Source: Mycteria americana (taxonomy: Eukaryota > Chordata > Aves > Ciconiiformes > Ciconiidae). From it: a stretch of DNA of 64,000 nt. Both the position numbers and the translations under genes were made by a program. Shown here one piece after another: positions 1-13,900 of the stretch (position 1 is the first letter of the stretch; the number at the start of each line of letters is the position of its first letter). The stretch covers positions 55,477,501-55,541,500 of the forward strand of contig NC_134370.1 of assembly GCF_035582795.1 (NCBI RefSeq), written 5' to 3'. The notes beneath the pieces are model-generated. The model did not search any database and was not told the DNA's origin. It saw only the letters and a program-made list of their open reading frames with translations.

Positions 1-3000
1 TTCCACAGGCTGAAGGTATGTTTGCACATAATTTGCAACTACTCTGTATGCAGATGTGTAAATGTCACTTATTTATAGTTCTGTTCTGAAGTTGTATGAT
101 TTTTTTCTTTCTTGCTGTAGAGTTCTTCCCTGAATGATTTTTAAAATCTTAATATAAAATACCAATATAAAGTAATAAAATACTCAAAGTTAAGTGAATA
201 TGTATAGCAAAGAGCAGCAAAAAAATGTGAGGTAGTAAGATTTTAAAACAACAAATATTTAGAGCCTAGCTTCCCTTAGCCTCACTTGGCACCCAAATCT
301 TACATATTCTATACAGTGAGAAAAAGAAGAAAAATCCCTTTAATTTCTAGGCTTCTGTAGCTTGGGATGGTTGTATGTTTGGACCTGGTAGACTCATGTT
401 TTGGATTCAAAATTGTCTTGTGCTACTCCCTTGAAGTAGTCTTATTCTAAAACTTCATGTAGACAATATGGCAGCTAGTTTTTTAGTATAGCCTATATTT
501 GATAGTCTAACCATGGTTTGTATCATGCTTGAGAAAACAGATTCATTTTTTTCATTAAACAAAAGTCAGATTTTACATTCTAACTGTTCACTGAAATCCT
601 CCTTTCTATATAATAAAGTTATTACCATTCTCGTGTTTTCTGGTCTTTTTGATGTCTGAATTTTTTGTTTTCTTACACTGTAACCAGTATTGTTTGCACA
701 TAGAGTACTAACAGTATGTTTCATTCCTAATATTATGTGGAAGGCTATTCTTTTTCAGCTGCTGACTTACTAACAGAATGATTTCTTGAAATCCTATATG
801 ATTTTTCTTTTTATTGCGGGATTTTAGTGCATCACAATTGCTAGGTTTTGTTTATTCATCTGCAGTTCTCAGCAGAGGTAAATTATTTAATTGGAGAACT
901 GTTCTATCAGAATGAACTTACTGTTGTGCTTAGCAATCTAAAATATCACTGTTCTTTGCGGATAATTTTTTTGTGATGGTGATTGTTGTGCAAAAACTTG
1001 TTCAATTTTCTTTTTATACTCTGTTTTATTGGTATGAATGACTCATGGGAAGGTATGCTGATGAGAGGCAGCATGTTTCTGCATGAGAAATTAAAATATA
1101 TAGATTTTTCTTTTCGTTCTCCCCACTTCCTCTCCCTCCCTTCCTGTGTTTTGCCAAAAATGAGTGAGAATGAGAGGCTGGGTTTGGATGAAGCTGGGAT
1201 TTTGGTTACTAGAAGGTGAGGGAGATTGTGATGGATTCCTTTTATATGTTAAGGGCAGAAACTTTGAAGAGTTTCTTGGTGTGAGTCTTGTTTCTGTGTA
1301 TGTATTTGTAATCCATCTGGGATTTCCAGTATGGAAACGCTGCTCTGTGTGTGCTAATGAGGCATTCGTCATTCCTTTATTTAAACCCTTTTTTTAATAT
1401 TTGTTTTCAAAACTTCCCACATAAAGCATAATACTGTGCTTGTTAACTCTGCTACTACACTTCACCCTCAAGCTGCTTGTTGAAAGTAGTAGCTAAAGGT
1501 CATATATATACACTGGTTCATAAAGAGTTGACTGGATTTTCATATGAAAACAATTGTAAATATTTACTAGCGTTTGTATGGCTCTGTATAGCTTAAGCAT
1601 TTCTCTGGAATAGATGAGGTAATTAGGAACAGTTATGGCAAGACCAGTTATGTCAGCCACAGCTGGAGGTGGTTCAGAATGTTGGCTTTTGTGCTGGAAC
1701 TTATTCTTGAGTTTTCCCTCAAATATTACCCTTTTTTCCACTTTTTTCTAGAAGTTTGTGAGAGAGGAGAACTTGGATAGAAAATGTGTTTGTGTATTCA
1801 AGAATGTCATTTACTGGTTTAGATAGTCCAATAAATGAAAAAAAGCCCTTTCTGTTTGACACAAGTAGCAAATACAGGTTGTAATTTGATAAAGAGGTTG
1901 GCCTGTCTCTTGAATTAATTCCTTATTATGAATGAAAATCAGTGTAACAGAATGAAAAGATCCTTATGACTACCTCAGTGACCAGTAAGATTTCACCGCT
2001 CCAGGATGTCTCAGCAGTCTGTTATCCCTACTCAGAATATTCCTCTGATTTAAATTCAAAGTAGGAAATGGAATATTCTTGGATTATTTTATTTAAGTAA
2101 AACTTGAAAACAGATTTCTGGATGTTTGTAGTATGTAGCACCTCTTCCAGAATAACCATTTTCTGTAGAACTCAATACCATTTAGCATATAGGCGAATCA
2201 CATGAATTGTTTTAAATTCCTGGATCAGTAGAACAACACGTCTAGACTTTCAGCTTGAAAATATATCATACAAATATAGTAGCATGAAATTGGTTATTCC
2301 TTTTAAAAGTCCTGGAACTGCCTGTTGCTTAGGTAATGTTAGAAGTTGTTTTAGCCAAAAATTATTTCAAACCATTTTTAAAACTTATTTTAAGAAATAA
2401 AGTACAAATGCATTTTAATTCATCAGATATTTGGTGATATTGTATATCTCGCATCTTTTGTCTGCATGTCACTGTTCAGAGACTGTTTTCATTTTTAAGT
2501 TTTAAATTTTAAAAGTTAGTTTGGGAGACTTATTTGCTCCTATTTTCACTTCCTATATAGAATTTATATCTGAAATCAGACCAACTGTTGTTCTTCCATT
2601 CCATATCCCCCCCCCCCCCCCGCTTTATTTTGTCTGTCACCATCATCATTTTAGGTGATTTGAGCTACTTCTCATTCTGAAAAAGTTTGAGTGGGTTAGA
2701 AATTATATTAAACTTTTACCAAATTTAAATCTTTACAGCAAAAATTGAGCTCCATCATTGAAAGGATGGGAGAAGCTGGTGTTCCTATAACAAATGAAGA
2801 GAAATATTAGAAACTAGTATTTAGAATTTTGACTGTTGGAATATGAACATATGAGCAAGTTGCATATAGCAATATGACCAGACTATTTTGTATTTTTGTG
2901 GGTACAGGTGGCATTTGAAGTATACAGTTCAGTCTTTCTTCGGAGCATTCTGATTTTTTTTCCTGGTCACCCTAAAGCGCTGCATGTATGTGGCTTTATT

Positions 3001-3712
3001 GAAATAATACAAGGTTTAAACAATCAGTTTGTCTACATAAAGTTCATGTTCTGTGTTTTAGATTTTATTATACAGTAAGATTCTCATTTTTACTTGCATA
3101 ATTCAGTACTGATCTATATTTCCTTTTTATAAACATACAGTTTTACTCTGAAAATTGACTGAAAATGCTACTTCACAGGTTCACTTTTTCAATGAATCCA
3201 AATTTGTAGTTGTTCAACTAAATTTTAGATTTAAGTTAATTTACATTTCAAACTGTTGGCTTTTTTTCCTTGCTTTACTCTCATTAGTATTGCAGAGTCA
3301 GTTTGATGGTATAAAGGTACAAACTGGTTTCTTTTTCTTGCACATCATCAACAAAAGTTTCCAAGTAGTTGTATCTTTATCTGTGTCAAAGAGGCTGTGC
3401 AGGTAGAGGAACTTAGCATTGTATTTTGGAAAATTCCATGTGTCACACAAAGGGGACAACTTAACCTTCCTTTCTGGAGATGAAGTGCAAGAACTAAAGA
3501 GCACTAATTGACTGCTAAATACAAAGCTGAGTTTGTAAATAGGTAAGAAAAATGCAGCTGTTAATTAAATTCAGCCCATCTTGCTATGAAAATTTGTGAG
3601 AAATACCAAATAGGAAATCTACAATACCACTTTCTGAGTGTACTTTGCAGAGTACAGCCATGTGTTGCTTTATTTCATTTGTTATAAAAATAACTTGTTT
3701 TGTTTTTTTCAG
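1..3712 (+). other. ZNF280D: Last intron of ZNF280D (5-prime part outside window)
   Basis: This AT-rich stretch precedes the terminal ZNF280D exon and ends in a polypyrimidine tract plus AG at 3711-3712. It has no open frame with recognisable protein similarity. It contains a run of 15 C (2607-2621). The upstream zinc-finger exons must lie left of the window. The next coding exon begins with one base of a split codon, so the preceding exon must end two bases into a codon; nothing in 1-3700 meets that and looks coding. Confidence 0.7.
2607..2621. repeat. C15 homopolymer
   Basis: Fifteen consecutive C in the ZNF280D intron. The opposite strand is a G-run with quadruplex potential. Confidence 0.85.
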
Positions 3713-4349
3713 CAAACAAGAGCATGACTCTTCAGATGAAACGAAAGAATGCAATAGAAATCAAACTAAAAAAGTTGCATCAGTTGAAAAGAATGAAGAA
3801 AACCTATCATTGTCAAATACAGAAAATGTTCCTAGTTTGGAACTCCCTGACAACAGCTCAAAGAATTCTTTGCATGAGAAAGGAGCATGTTGCGATTCAG
3901 ATAATAACAAACAATTAGCAGATGAGAAACAAAAATGTATTCATGATGAAAGTGAGTTGAAAATTTGCCAAAGTTCAGATAATGTTATCTTGAATGAGCA
4001 GACTAAAGTACATAGCTTGGATGAAACTACACTTTCAGCAATGAACGCAAGGGACTTGAAACTAACATTGGGTGAAGATGTTAGTTTTGAGCAGTTCTTG
4101 AGAAAAAGAGATGAACCTGAATCTGTTAGTTCAGACATTAGTGAACAAGGCAGTATTCATTTGGAGCCTTTGACTCCATCAGAGGTACTAGAGCATGAAG
4201 CTACTGAAATTCTTCAAAAAGGTAATGTTGCACCTTCATCAAAGAAAGCTGGACAACTCTCTGAACAAACAGATGAGAATTCTAAAGAAAGCAGTCCCAA
4301 CAGAATGGAAACAGCTGTAAACAAGACAGATGAAAATGAAGCAAGCTGA
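3713..4349 (+). CDS. ZNF280D: ZNF280D terminal coding exon (C-terminal 211 residues)
   Basis: This is the last exon of a C2H2 zinc-finger protein of the ZNF280/SUHW family (nuclear, presumed DNA-binding; zinc fingers are encoded upstream and are not in the window). The exon follows a TTTTTTTCAG acceptor, completes a split serine codon, and runs to TGA at 4347-4349. The encoded tail is hydrophilic, rich in Ser, Glu, Lys and Asn, with no zinc finger, as expected for this end of the protein. Recognition rests on the block FLRKRDEPESVSSDISEQGS followed by IHLEPLTPSEVLEHEATEIL, which I recall as the conserved C-terminus of vertebrate ZNF280D. The paralogue ZNF280C is the main alternative, but adjacency to MNS1 and TEX9 favours ZNF280D. 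The middle of the exon is poorly conserved compared with the human tail as I remember it. Confidence 0.9.
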
Positions 4350-4975
4350 AATTATGTTAATTTTATTGTTTGTTATAAACAATGGTAAGAACACCATGGA
4401 CCATTCCTGATGAGTGTGCTCATTGATGCTACTTATTAAAAATAAAGGAAGTGGGAGAGGGAGAAGAGAAGGAGACACTAAAGGGAAGTTTTCTATATGA
4501 AGATAGCATGTATGTGTATGTACAACTGAATTAACTAAATTTACAAAAGGTAACACATTCAAATATATCTTCCTGTCTCTTGGATGTGATATATCTTATT
4601 AGATTGACATTTGAAAGGAGGAATAAATTCTAATTTTTATAGTTAACTAGCCCAGGATAAGGTGATTTGTTTGCCAAGAAAATATTTTTTTAAGTCCTTC
4701 AGTGTGAATATCATTAAACAGTGGAATTTAGTATGAATTCACTTCTGATGCTGAAATGGAGCACACTTGTAATGATGGTTATTGGTCTGCTGATAATTTG
4801 GGTAAACATAACCCTTTGGACTAGGTGTCACATTCCTGTCTGTAAAAGCATGTAAACAGAATTATATGAATCTATGCACCTCTGTACAGGTGTAATCCTG
4901 CCAGGCTGTAAGCTTACCTTAATAAACTTTCAGTGAAAGTGGAATTATTACAATAAAAATATATATTTGTGGGGT
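4350..4975 (+). other. ZNF280D: ZNF280D 3-prime UTR
   Basis: Non-coding AT-rich sequence follows the ZNF280D stop. AATAAA occurs at 4441, 4921 and 4952; the last two are followed by a GT-rich stretch (ATTTGTGGGG), typical downstream of a cleavage site, so the main mRNA end is placed at about 4975. Longer UTR forms into the following AT-rich DNA cannot be excluded. Confidence 0.6.
4921..4957 (+). terminator. ZNF280D: Candidate ZNF280D poly(A) signals (two AATAAA)
   Basis: AATAAA stands at 4921-4926 and again at 4952-4957, with a GT-rich element right after the second. They lie about 0.6 kb past the stop codon, a usual distance for a polyadenylation signal. Confidence 0.5.
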
Positions 4976-7900
4976 TTTCAATGTGCAGGCTGTGCAGAAA
5001 TACCGAACATAATTGTATAAAGTAGAACATACTGCTCAAAGTACTGTAGCTGTTAGGCTTTTACCATTGTATTAATTATTCTTAGCCGTAGACCCATAGG
5101 AATGGTCTGTAAGTCACACCAAAGTATGGTTTAATGTAAAAACTGTTTTAAGCAAAAAGAAGGAAAACCCCAAACTGGAAACACCAACTGGCATGCATTC
5201 TGCCATTTTGCAGCTGCTACTGGCTAACTGTTACAAAAAGGACACAAGGGCATATAAAGTAGAATTGTACAGTTCAATTTCAGGACTTTTTGTAGTCTAA
5301 ATTGTGTACAGAAGGATGGCTGCTGGTTTTGGTTTGGTTTTTTTGTTTTGTTTCTTTTTTTTTTTGTCTTCTAGTTAGCAGCTAGATGTAGGAATGCATA
5401 TGATTAATGGTAGCTTGCTCTGACTTCATTGCTCCATTTGAAACATTCAGAATGTGCTTTTGACTTACAGTTTTGTTTCTAATGAATGTTAAATGTTTTG
5501 AACAGCTGTTAAAGCACTGCTGTAAATTATTACTTTTTGAGTAAATATTTGCAACAAAATGTTGTCTTTGTGCATAATTTTATGCTCAGCTTGAAACTTT
5601 GGGTGTAGTCTTCCCATGGTTTAAAAGATTTAGTGACAGTTCCCAAAAACAATTTCATTTTAAAATTGTTAATTTGAGACCTATGTGGAGTTTTTTGTTG
5701 GGGGGGTGTGTGTGTTAGAATTAAACGAGCAAGTGCCTATGCGTAAACGTATTTTTGTAGCTGTGTATTGTGGTAATGTGTTAACTTTTCCAGATTATAT
5801 AGAGATATATTTCTGGGCCATAAGCATGCAACTGAAGTTACTCTGTCCTAGGTTAACTGGGCTCAGCTGCTAAATGAATCTCATCAGCAACAGTACTAAA
5901 ATTTAGAGACCATCCAGCTTATTGTTGGAGCCTCTAAAGAAACCACATCAATCTCAACATCTCAAAAATGGCTTCAACCTCTAAAGAGTTATATGACTTA
6001 AATTTTGAATTGCATCTTAATTTTCATCCATGCAGGTTTAGAAGACTTTTAAATGGTGAGTGGAACAGTGTAAGTGTTCCACTTATCATTTAAAAGTTAC
6101 ACAGAATGTAAACATAGTCACAGCTCTTCAAGATCTGCCACTTTAAGAACTTCACATAACAAGACACATGAAAAAGCTGAGAGCAATTATTTGCGGTATT
6201 CTTCTGTTTTTTAAAGATTTTGGTGAAATTGTTAACTCGAGGTATGATTAACCAGTCTGATGTCTTTATGCATGTACACGCGGAAGACTATAAAATACAG
6301 CATCACAATGAGGACAGTTTAAAGGACTTAATCAGCTATGGAACTTGATGTGTATATTACTGAAGGAGTTCCTGAATGCATCTGCATTTAAAGCCAGAGA
6401 AATCTCTACAGTGTTTTTAATCTGATTGATGATCCTCCATGCAAATGATATATTTTGAATAACGCTCTGATATGTGGTGTTGGAAAAGATTAAGTTCAAC
6501 TGGAACCAGCTGTATGATACTTGCTTGTAAATTTCTTACATTTGTCTTTTATTACGCAGTTAAATTTTTAAAACATTTACCATTTTAATAATAAGAATTT
6601 GGAAGAATTTGGCCACATACTGTTGAGAAAAGTTGGAAAATAAAACTCAGATTGAAAAATCTGCATATTTGGCAGAAGTGTATATATATTCTCAGGTACT
6701 TAATATGTAAAGCATTGTTTGTTTCAAACCATGTAGAGAATGCTTATACAAAAGGTAATGTTAGGTATAAAACACCCAAATATCTAGTAGCCCTTCCAGA
6801 GGAAGAGGTGGGAGAGAACTAGATTGTTCTAGCAAGACCATCAGATAGCTCTAAATAGGCAAGTAAGGTGTACCATGAAAACAGTGATGTTATTTTTGTG
6901 AAGGAGAAAAACTAAAATTCTTTACAATTTTTCCTATATGAAGTAATTAATTTGCTGACTGAACACTGTAGGAGACTGCATAATTATGAAGATTAATTTC
7001 TGTCATGTTGTTTGGGAGGTTTCCTACAGATAAGTTAAATTGGAACTTTTGGCTGAAGTCACTCCAGAAGATCAAGTTACATTGAATATGTTTTGAGTTA
7101 TTTGAACATAACTGCACATAATTCAGATGGTTTTTTTGCGTCTGAGTCATTTAAAAGTTAGGCTTTTTTTTTCCATCCAGCTGTCAGTAGTTCTTATTCT
7201 GTGCCACCTCTCTCTTTTTACTTCAAGTTTTCATTGCTTTACCAAAAACCAGTAACTTAAAGTTAATTCTTGGTGTCCGTACTAGAAATAACTATTTCCC
7301 CTCATCTCAAGAGTCTTACCATATTTGCTTGAATAATCATTTCAGATTGTTTATATAATGTTTATTTTTAAGGAAATCACGTGCCATGCGTATGCTATCT
7401 TCATTATTTGCATTTAATGGAAAACTGTTGTCATTATCAGCTTAAGGTCAGTGAGTGTTCAGTCACTTGGAGCTTCCTTGAGTGCAGCCAGTGTCTCAGT
7501 TTGCCTTGTGCAGTTTGGGAAAGAAACTTTGACTTGCCTGCAGTTCAGATTTTCTTTAACAGAATGGACAAGTAAACCCAGGGAGAAAGATCAAATCATA
7601 GCACATGCTGAGTTCTAAGTGTTGGGTGATGTATTTTAAACAAGAAAACTTTTATAACAAAACCATGTCCACTTTTCTTTGCCTGGAAATGGGGAGAGAA
7701 GAACCCCAGGCAATAGGTGTTAAATCATACTGTGGTGCTTTACTTCCAGAAGGCATTAGAAGCTGAAGGTCAAGGTAAAGAATCTTGAGTAACACTTGGT
7801 ATTCTGCAAAACCTTAAATAAAAGATCTCAAAGCTTTTCTGCAGGCATTAAGCATTGTTATATGCTGGCATGTAGAAAGCAGTTATTTTTTTATGCTATA

Positions 7901-10900
7901 GGTTATACCAATATTCCACCAAAGACTGTGGCTGTAGGCTGTCACAGTAGAGTTTTGTTAGAGACTGTTTAGAAATTTTTGCGTAGGGCAAATTTTATAC
8001 CTGTTTGTTCTCTTTTTGTTTTTATTAGTGTTTGATTTTTGAGGCTTGTGAGCTTATTTTATCTAGTTGCATCCTGTGGTTTTTTTAACGTGTGCTTAAT
8101 ATGCCTCTAAAAAAAAATTGGTAAGTATGCTTTATGATTACTTGAATGATTTTTGCTTTTAATAAAACCTTTACTCCGGTTTTAATGTAGCTCAAAAGGA
8201 CAGTTCTTGGTTCTTAGATGAGGCCTGGCATGTTACCTCCTTTGAACGTTACATTTTTATGCATAATTTTGACTCTAATTTTTCCCCCATTAATTCAGAA
8301 AAGTAGGAAGCTAAAAGTAAAGTATGTTGACTGGTATTTCGTATTAGTTTACAGACACTATACAGAAAGTTCTTTGCTGTGTTCCTTTGAGTTTTGGATC
8401 ACTGTTCTAGCTCTAAGACACTTAATTAAAACTTTCTATTCAGTCATTTCGTTGACCCAAAGTAACCATGTTAAGTTGATGTTTCCTGTATTGCACCAGA
8501 TTAAAAAAAAAAAAAATGTGGAAAATGTTTAGCTGTGAAACACTTCGTTTTGAGGGAGATTAATGTAGCTGTTATGCCTACAAGGTGCTATAAAGTTAAT
8601 GTGTTTATTGATGTAAAAATGTGCTGGTTTTGTTGAGGTTTTTTTACTGTTCAAACCGTTATTTCAGAGAGGCTGAGGTTTTTGTGACAACCACAAGGAT
8701 AACTGTGATATTATATGTATATCTGCATTTAAATTTGGGCGAACTTAGCTTCATATAAAGAAAACTAAATGCTCAAATTACATGTATGGTCTGTATTGGG
8801 CAATTTAAAATAAGATGAATTCCATGATCAAAAAGCGTTAGCTTGTCAGCAACCAGTTCTCCATTCTTTAAGCATTTTTTCAGGTAGCATTGCTAAACAA
8901 ATTCCTTATGTTACGAATTTAATGTAAATAAACTTTGTTTCATATTTTAGTTCACTAAATTCTCAATGTTAGGCATTTAATTCAAAAGAGCTGTTTTCTC
9001 CAAAAATTTTGGCAAATGGAGTAGCATATAGTGGTATTTTTATAAAGAAAGTTGTCTCATACTGATAATGTAGCCTTGAAAATGTAACCTTTGTATGTTT
9101 TGCTCATAAATAGTATAATTAAGAATTAATCCTTTTGACTAAAGGAAAGTAACCTGTGGATCTGTTCCTTACAGCCTCTTGTGACTTTTTCATTCTGATC
9201 CTGTCATGATATTCTAGCAATAAATTGAAGTCCTTACTTTCCTCTCTTTTAAGGCTGTAGAAGAAGTGGAACATGAATACTTAATAGTTTTTAAATTGTC
9301 TGTGTTTTAATTACTTGGGTCTTTGCTGTCTGAAATGAGAATTGAATTTTGTGTACCAGTTTCTCAGGTTTTCAGCTGAATTCAGCTGAGATTTGTGTCT
9401 TTCCACTTAATCTTCTTGGAAAGACTTTGCTTTCTCTTTGAGCTAGCAAGTTGATGGCACATGGTATAATTTTCCCAGGATATTTAGTGAAATGCGATGT
9501 ATTTGTTAGATATAATTTAAATGGCTTCTTTTTCCCTGTCACAACCCTTTGTATCTTGGAATGTCTCCTTCTCTTGATGGTTGGTCTATAATCAACTTTC
9601 AGGTTGTTGGCTGGTGATGGAAAGCAAAAGACACTTCTACAGAGGAGAAGCAAAAGTAAGTTCAGAATTTTAATCATGAATAGTAGTGTGCAATATGCGG
9701 GACAGGTTGGTTAACCTGTTTTATCTGCTACAGTGAAGCTTTTTTACAGATTCCTAAAATTGCAGCTTGAGAAACCAGAGCAGTTGGACACATCCAACGT
9801 TAATGGCTCTGAGAGACAGCAAAGAGCTTTAGATATCTGTATCGGATCAGAATTCCCAAAAGGAGCCTAAGGCAACATGTTCATGTTAGGGAAGCTTTTC
9901 TTCTATTTGTGTGACTTTTCACTCTGTTTTCTTTCCCAGATAACATATACTGGATGCCCTCTTAGACCGTAGAAAGGCCAGTTATCCTAGAGGAGATGAG
10001 TCCTTGTATGGTCTTCCTTGATGGAACCAAAAAGAAGGTCTTTAAATGTGGCATGTATGCTGTTTTATATTAATACAGTAAGATGTGACTTATTGTTGAA
10101 TAGTGTCATTTTATGAATCTTTGCTAAATAATGAAGTTCTGTCAGTTCTTCTGAGGAGTCTCTTAACAATACTGTTTAAAATAAACATTCTTTTAAACTA
10201 TAGCTTGTCACTTTTCAGTGACCTTTGTCTGAGATAGCAGGCTAGTAAGTACCACAGCAGAAAAGTATCGAGGCAGGCTGTGTCATCCTCTGTTTAAGGC
10301 CGATAATGACTTAGCCGTTTTTGAGGATAACCTATGAAGTTTCTTTGAGTTTGTTACAAGAGAAACTTCAATGTGCAGAAATTCTGTTGTTTATAACCTG
10401 CTTGGAACTTAATATTGATTCAATTTAAATTAGTAAAACAAACTTATTAAAGCAGAACATACTTTTTAATAGTCTAGAACTTACTTCTATTTGATAAAAG
10501 AAATCTGTTGTCCTCTGGGTTCATCAGAAGGCAGTCTTGATGATGTAAAAGGAAATCAAAGTACAACCTGTATTTAAAATACAGTAAACATACCGAAGTG
10601 TCTCTAGCAAAAGTAATGCAAGTTACTTGTGGGTGGGAACGTATAACAATCCACTTTGTCCAGAACTCTTCTTCTCGATTTTATTCAGTGGAGCGAATGA
10701 TAAAGCTTCCTCCCTTCCCTTTGCAGTTGTTTCCCTTTGCGTATTTAAAATACTAGTGAGGGTGTAGTGCCAAAATCAAACCAGATGTTACATTTGTATG
10801 GTCTTTAAATATCAGAAGCAACGTTATCATGAAAGATGTTTGAAAGATGAGCCTGGGAGCTAAAATTCAAACCTATAATGGATATTAAAAATAATGAACT

Positions 10901-13900
10901 GAGTACAGCATAAAACTAAAACATACAGCAGTTAGAACTTTGGCATCATTCTTCTAGTTGACCCCTGTCTGTTTTATAGTGATTTCTTTGTCCATCCCAT
11001 GCAGGATTTTAAAACCCTCCTACTTTCTCCACTAGATAGTCTTGTGCTCTTCACTTGTTTAACCTGCCATTTCTCTCAAATTGGCTAATTAATGAACATA
11101 ACAGAATTCAAAATAATTATTCCCAGCTTCTACTTTGCTGCAGTTTGTTGCTTCAGTTTCACAGCCCCAAGAAGGGCTGTGAACCTGAAAGTTTATCTTC
11201 CTATTATAGCTACAGATATAGTTGAGGGGAAAAAAAGATTATTCTCTTCACTTGTAAACCTGCACCGCCAACACCCTTTGGGCTATCATACTACACCACC
11301 ATGAACAGGGTTAAGTGACTTTTGCTTTATAAATCATTTCTTTTACTTAGTCATTACAATTTTTTTTAGATGAATGTAACTGAGTTTTACAAGAGGAGTC
11401 CAAGTTTAATCTCATAAATTTTCTAAACCGAGGCTTGTAAGGCTCTGATTCTGTAAGAACATTTTCAGTGATTGAAGCAGCCCTTTTCCCCTGTAGCTGC
11501 TAAGTCTCACTTGAACCAATTTTTGCAGATACATGCTGAGCTGAATCACAGAGCTGATCAGGCTGAAAAAACACCACTGGCGCAGCAGCAACAAGCAGCA
11601 CCAGAGAATAGCATGGCCAGTTTAGGCCATTCAGTTAGGCTATGGTTTCCCATTCAGCAGTAAGAAATACAGTTTTTGGAGTAGTCTGTAGGGAATTGTA
11701 GACAAATTCCTTCTTTGTCCGGGCAAAAGTATTTCCATAAGAGGAATAAACACAGTGAGCTTTCAGTATACCAAACAGCTGCAAGTCATGAAGCTATTGG
11801 ATCAGTTCCTTTGGAAACTGTCTGCTTATTATGGCTGGATCTCCAGAGATGTTACTAGTTGTGTATATTTCAATTAAGTGCTGCCACTGAAGGTAGAAAC
11901 CTTTTTTGAGTATGACCTATACATCCTTCAGTGTAAGGGCTTAAAGGTTATAATATAACTTTTATAATTCACATGCATGTGAAGTATGTTTTTAGAGCTA
12001 TGCAAATTCAACATATTTGGTTCATCCAAGCAAGCACGTTGCAATAGGGGCACCCTATTGCAGTTACAGAAGACTCATTTTTAATATAAATTCTGAAGAT
12101 TCAAATGTTATCGTGTAGGATTTTAGAAAGTAGAAAACTAGTCTGATACTCAGGAAGGCGTTCAGCACTCACACTTTAGTTCTTAATTATTTATATATGA
12201 AATCTTATTACTAAGTAAACCTGGGACAGAATGGAGGGACTCAAAATGAATCCCAGTACTGCGAGTAATCAGGAAGAATTCAGCCTGAAAGGAAACCTTT
12301 AGAAAAACTGAACTTGATTGATAGAGTGTAAGTGGTGGCGGTATAGGAAGTCAGGTGAAGTCTGAACTACGTTGGATGGTTACTGCATTCCTGTTATTTT
12401 TCCTTGTACACACACAGAGGCACGCTTGTGTATGTGCAACTATAATGAAAACATAACTTGGTTTTATTTTTCCCTGATGTAGATGAACAGAGTAATAAAG
12501 AACAAAAGGGGGTTTATTTTTTATCATGTTAAAAAGAGGGTAGAGTTCAGCAACAGTCCTTATGCTCTCTTGAGCACGAAGTTGTCTAAACAGATTGTTG
12601 TAAAATCGCCTTTATACTTGAATTAGAGCATCTTGCTAATCCAAGCGTGCTTCTGAGTATGTGAGCTACTCAATGGAGGGAAATGGGATTTCAACTCCAC
12701 TCTCCATAAAAGTAGGCGAGATGTGTATTCAGTCAGTTTGTACTAAGGAAGTAGGGCTCCCTGAGGGCTCTGGGAAGCATTGTTTCTGTCCAGGACAGCT
12801 GTGCCTCTCAAACTGTTGCTAGGCTTGTGCACTTCCACCAGGCTAACACTGGCCCTTCCTAGTACAGTTGATCCATAGACACTATGATATATGGGAAAGT
12901 TTATTCATTGTTGAAATGAAACAAAAAAAGCATTCTGTGTGAAAGTGGACCTCTTTTCCTGACTGTGAGCTTTCACAGAGCAATTTAACTGCACTAGGGA
13001 ACTGCTGTTTAGCAGTAGTATCTTGCAAGCTTTTAACATGCAATTTCCTTTTATTGCCATTTGTATTTTGGCAGTAATAAAAATATCTGTTGTCTTCTCA
13101 CATCATATGTAGTTTATATTCATGTATTCTTTATTTGATGTGTTTACACAGTCCTTACAAATATGTTGGTTCTTTCCATCAAAATCAAATGTATTGTTTG
13201 AGTGAGCTTACAATCCACTTGCACTTTTACAAGAGCTTCTTGATCACATCTCATTTATGTCATTTTGTATGTGACCCTACATAAAATAAATTGGGGGGAG
13301 CAGGGGGAGGGAACTATGAAAAAATGTTTTAGAGGTCGGTCTCTTGCTTATCCCTAATTAGAGTGGATAAAATACATCCACCTTGAACTTCTGACTCCCT
13401 GCAATGCAATAACAGTCATATTCTCATCCTTATAGGTGGTGCTAAAGCTGGTAGGAACTCTGCTGAACAGAATCTCCAGAGAAAATACAAAGCAGCAAAT
13501 GAAGAGTGTCATTGGATTGTCAAGATGCCTCATTGCAATAAAAGATCAATAAGAAGCAGCAGCAAATGGGAACTTTACTGTGAGTGGAATATAGAACATG
13601 TACAGACAAAATTCTTCTGCTTTTACTTAATGAGAGTAGAGGTCTCTATCAAGAAACAGAGATTCTGTGCAGCGTCTGACCAAACTGTCTGTTATCAGTC
13701 GCTTCACAGCACAAAGACATTTGACTTGACTGTAAACTGATATTCTTGAGTATAATGTACACCAATTAGATAAAGGTCAATAATTGACAAAGTTCACTCA
13801 GTCCAAACTCAAGTAATAATTCCTGTCCATCAAGCTAAATATATTTCACTGCCATATCTGGTTCAGGGGAGGTGAAAAGCACTTTCTGCAACTCACCTGT

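Noticed and set aside
1-15. Possible exon end (GCTGAAG followed by GTATGT) at the left edge
   Set aside because: The next ZNF280D exon needs a donor two bases into a codon, and that phase places a TGA at 11-13, so it cannot be the preceding ZNF280D coding exon. Too short to judge otherwise.
2739-2810. Acceptor-like site followed by a 23-codon frame (QKLSSIIERMGEAGVPITNE then EKY and stop)
   Set aside because: It would be phase-compatible with the rejected 1-15 segment and might be an alternative last exon, but 23 open codons are expected by chance and I recognise no matching ZNF280D isoform.
11472-11663. Gln/Ala-rich 63-codon frame next to a TTTTTGCAG
   Set aside because: Short, overlaps an equally open frame on the other strand, and resembles no family I know.
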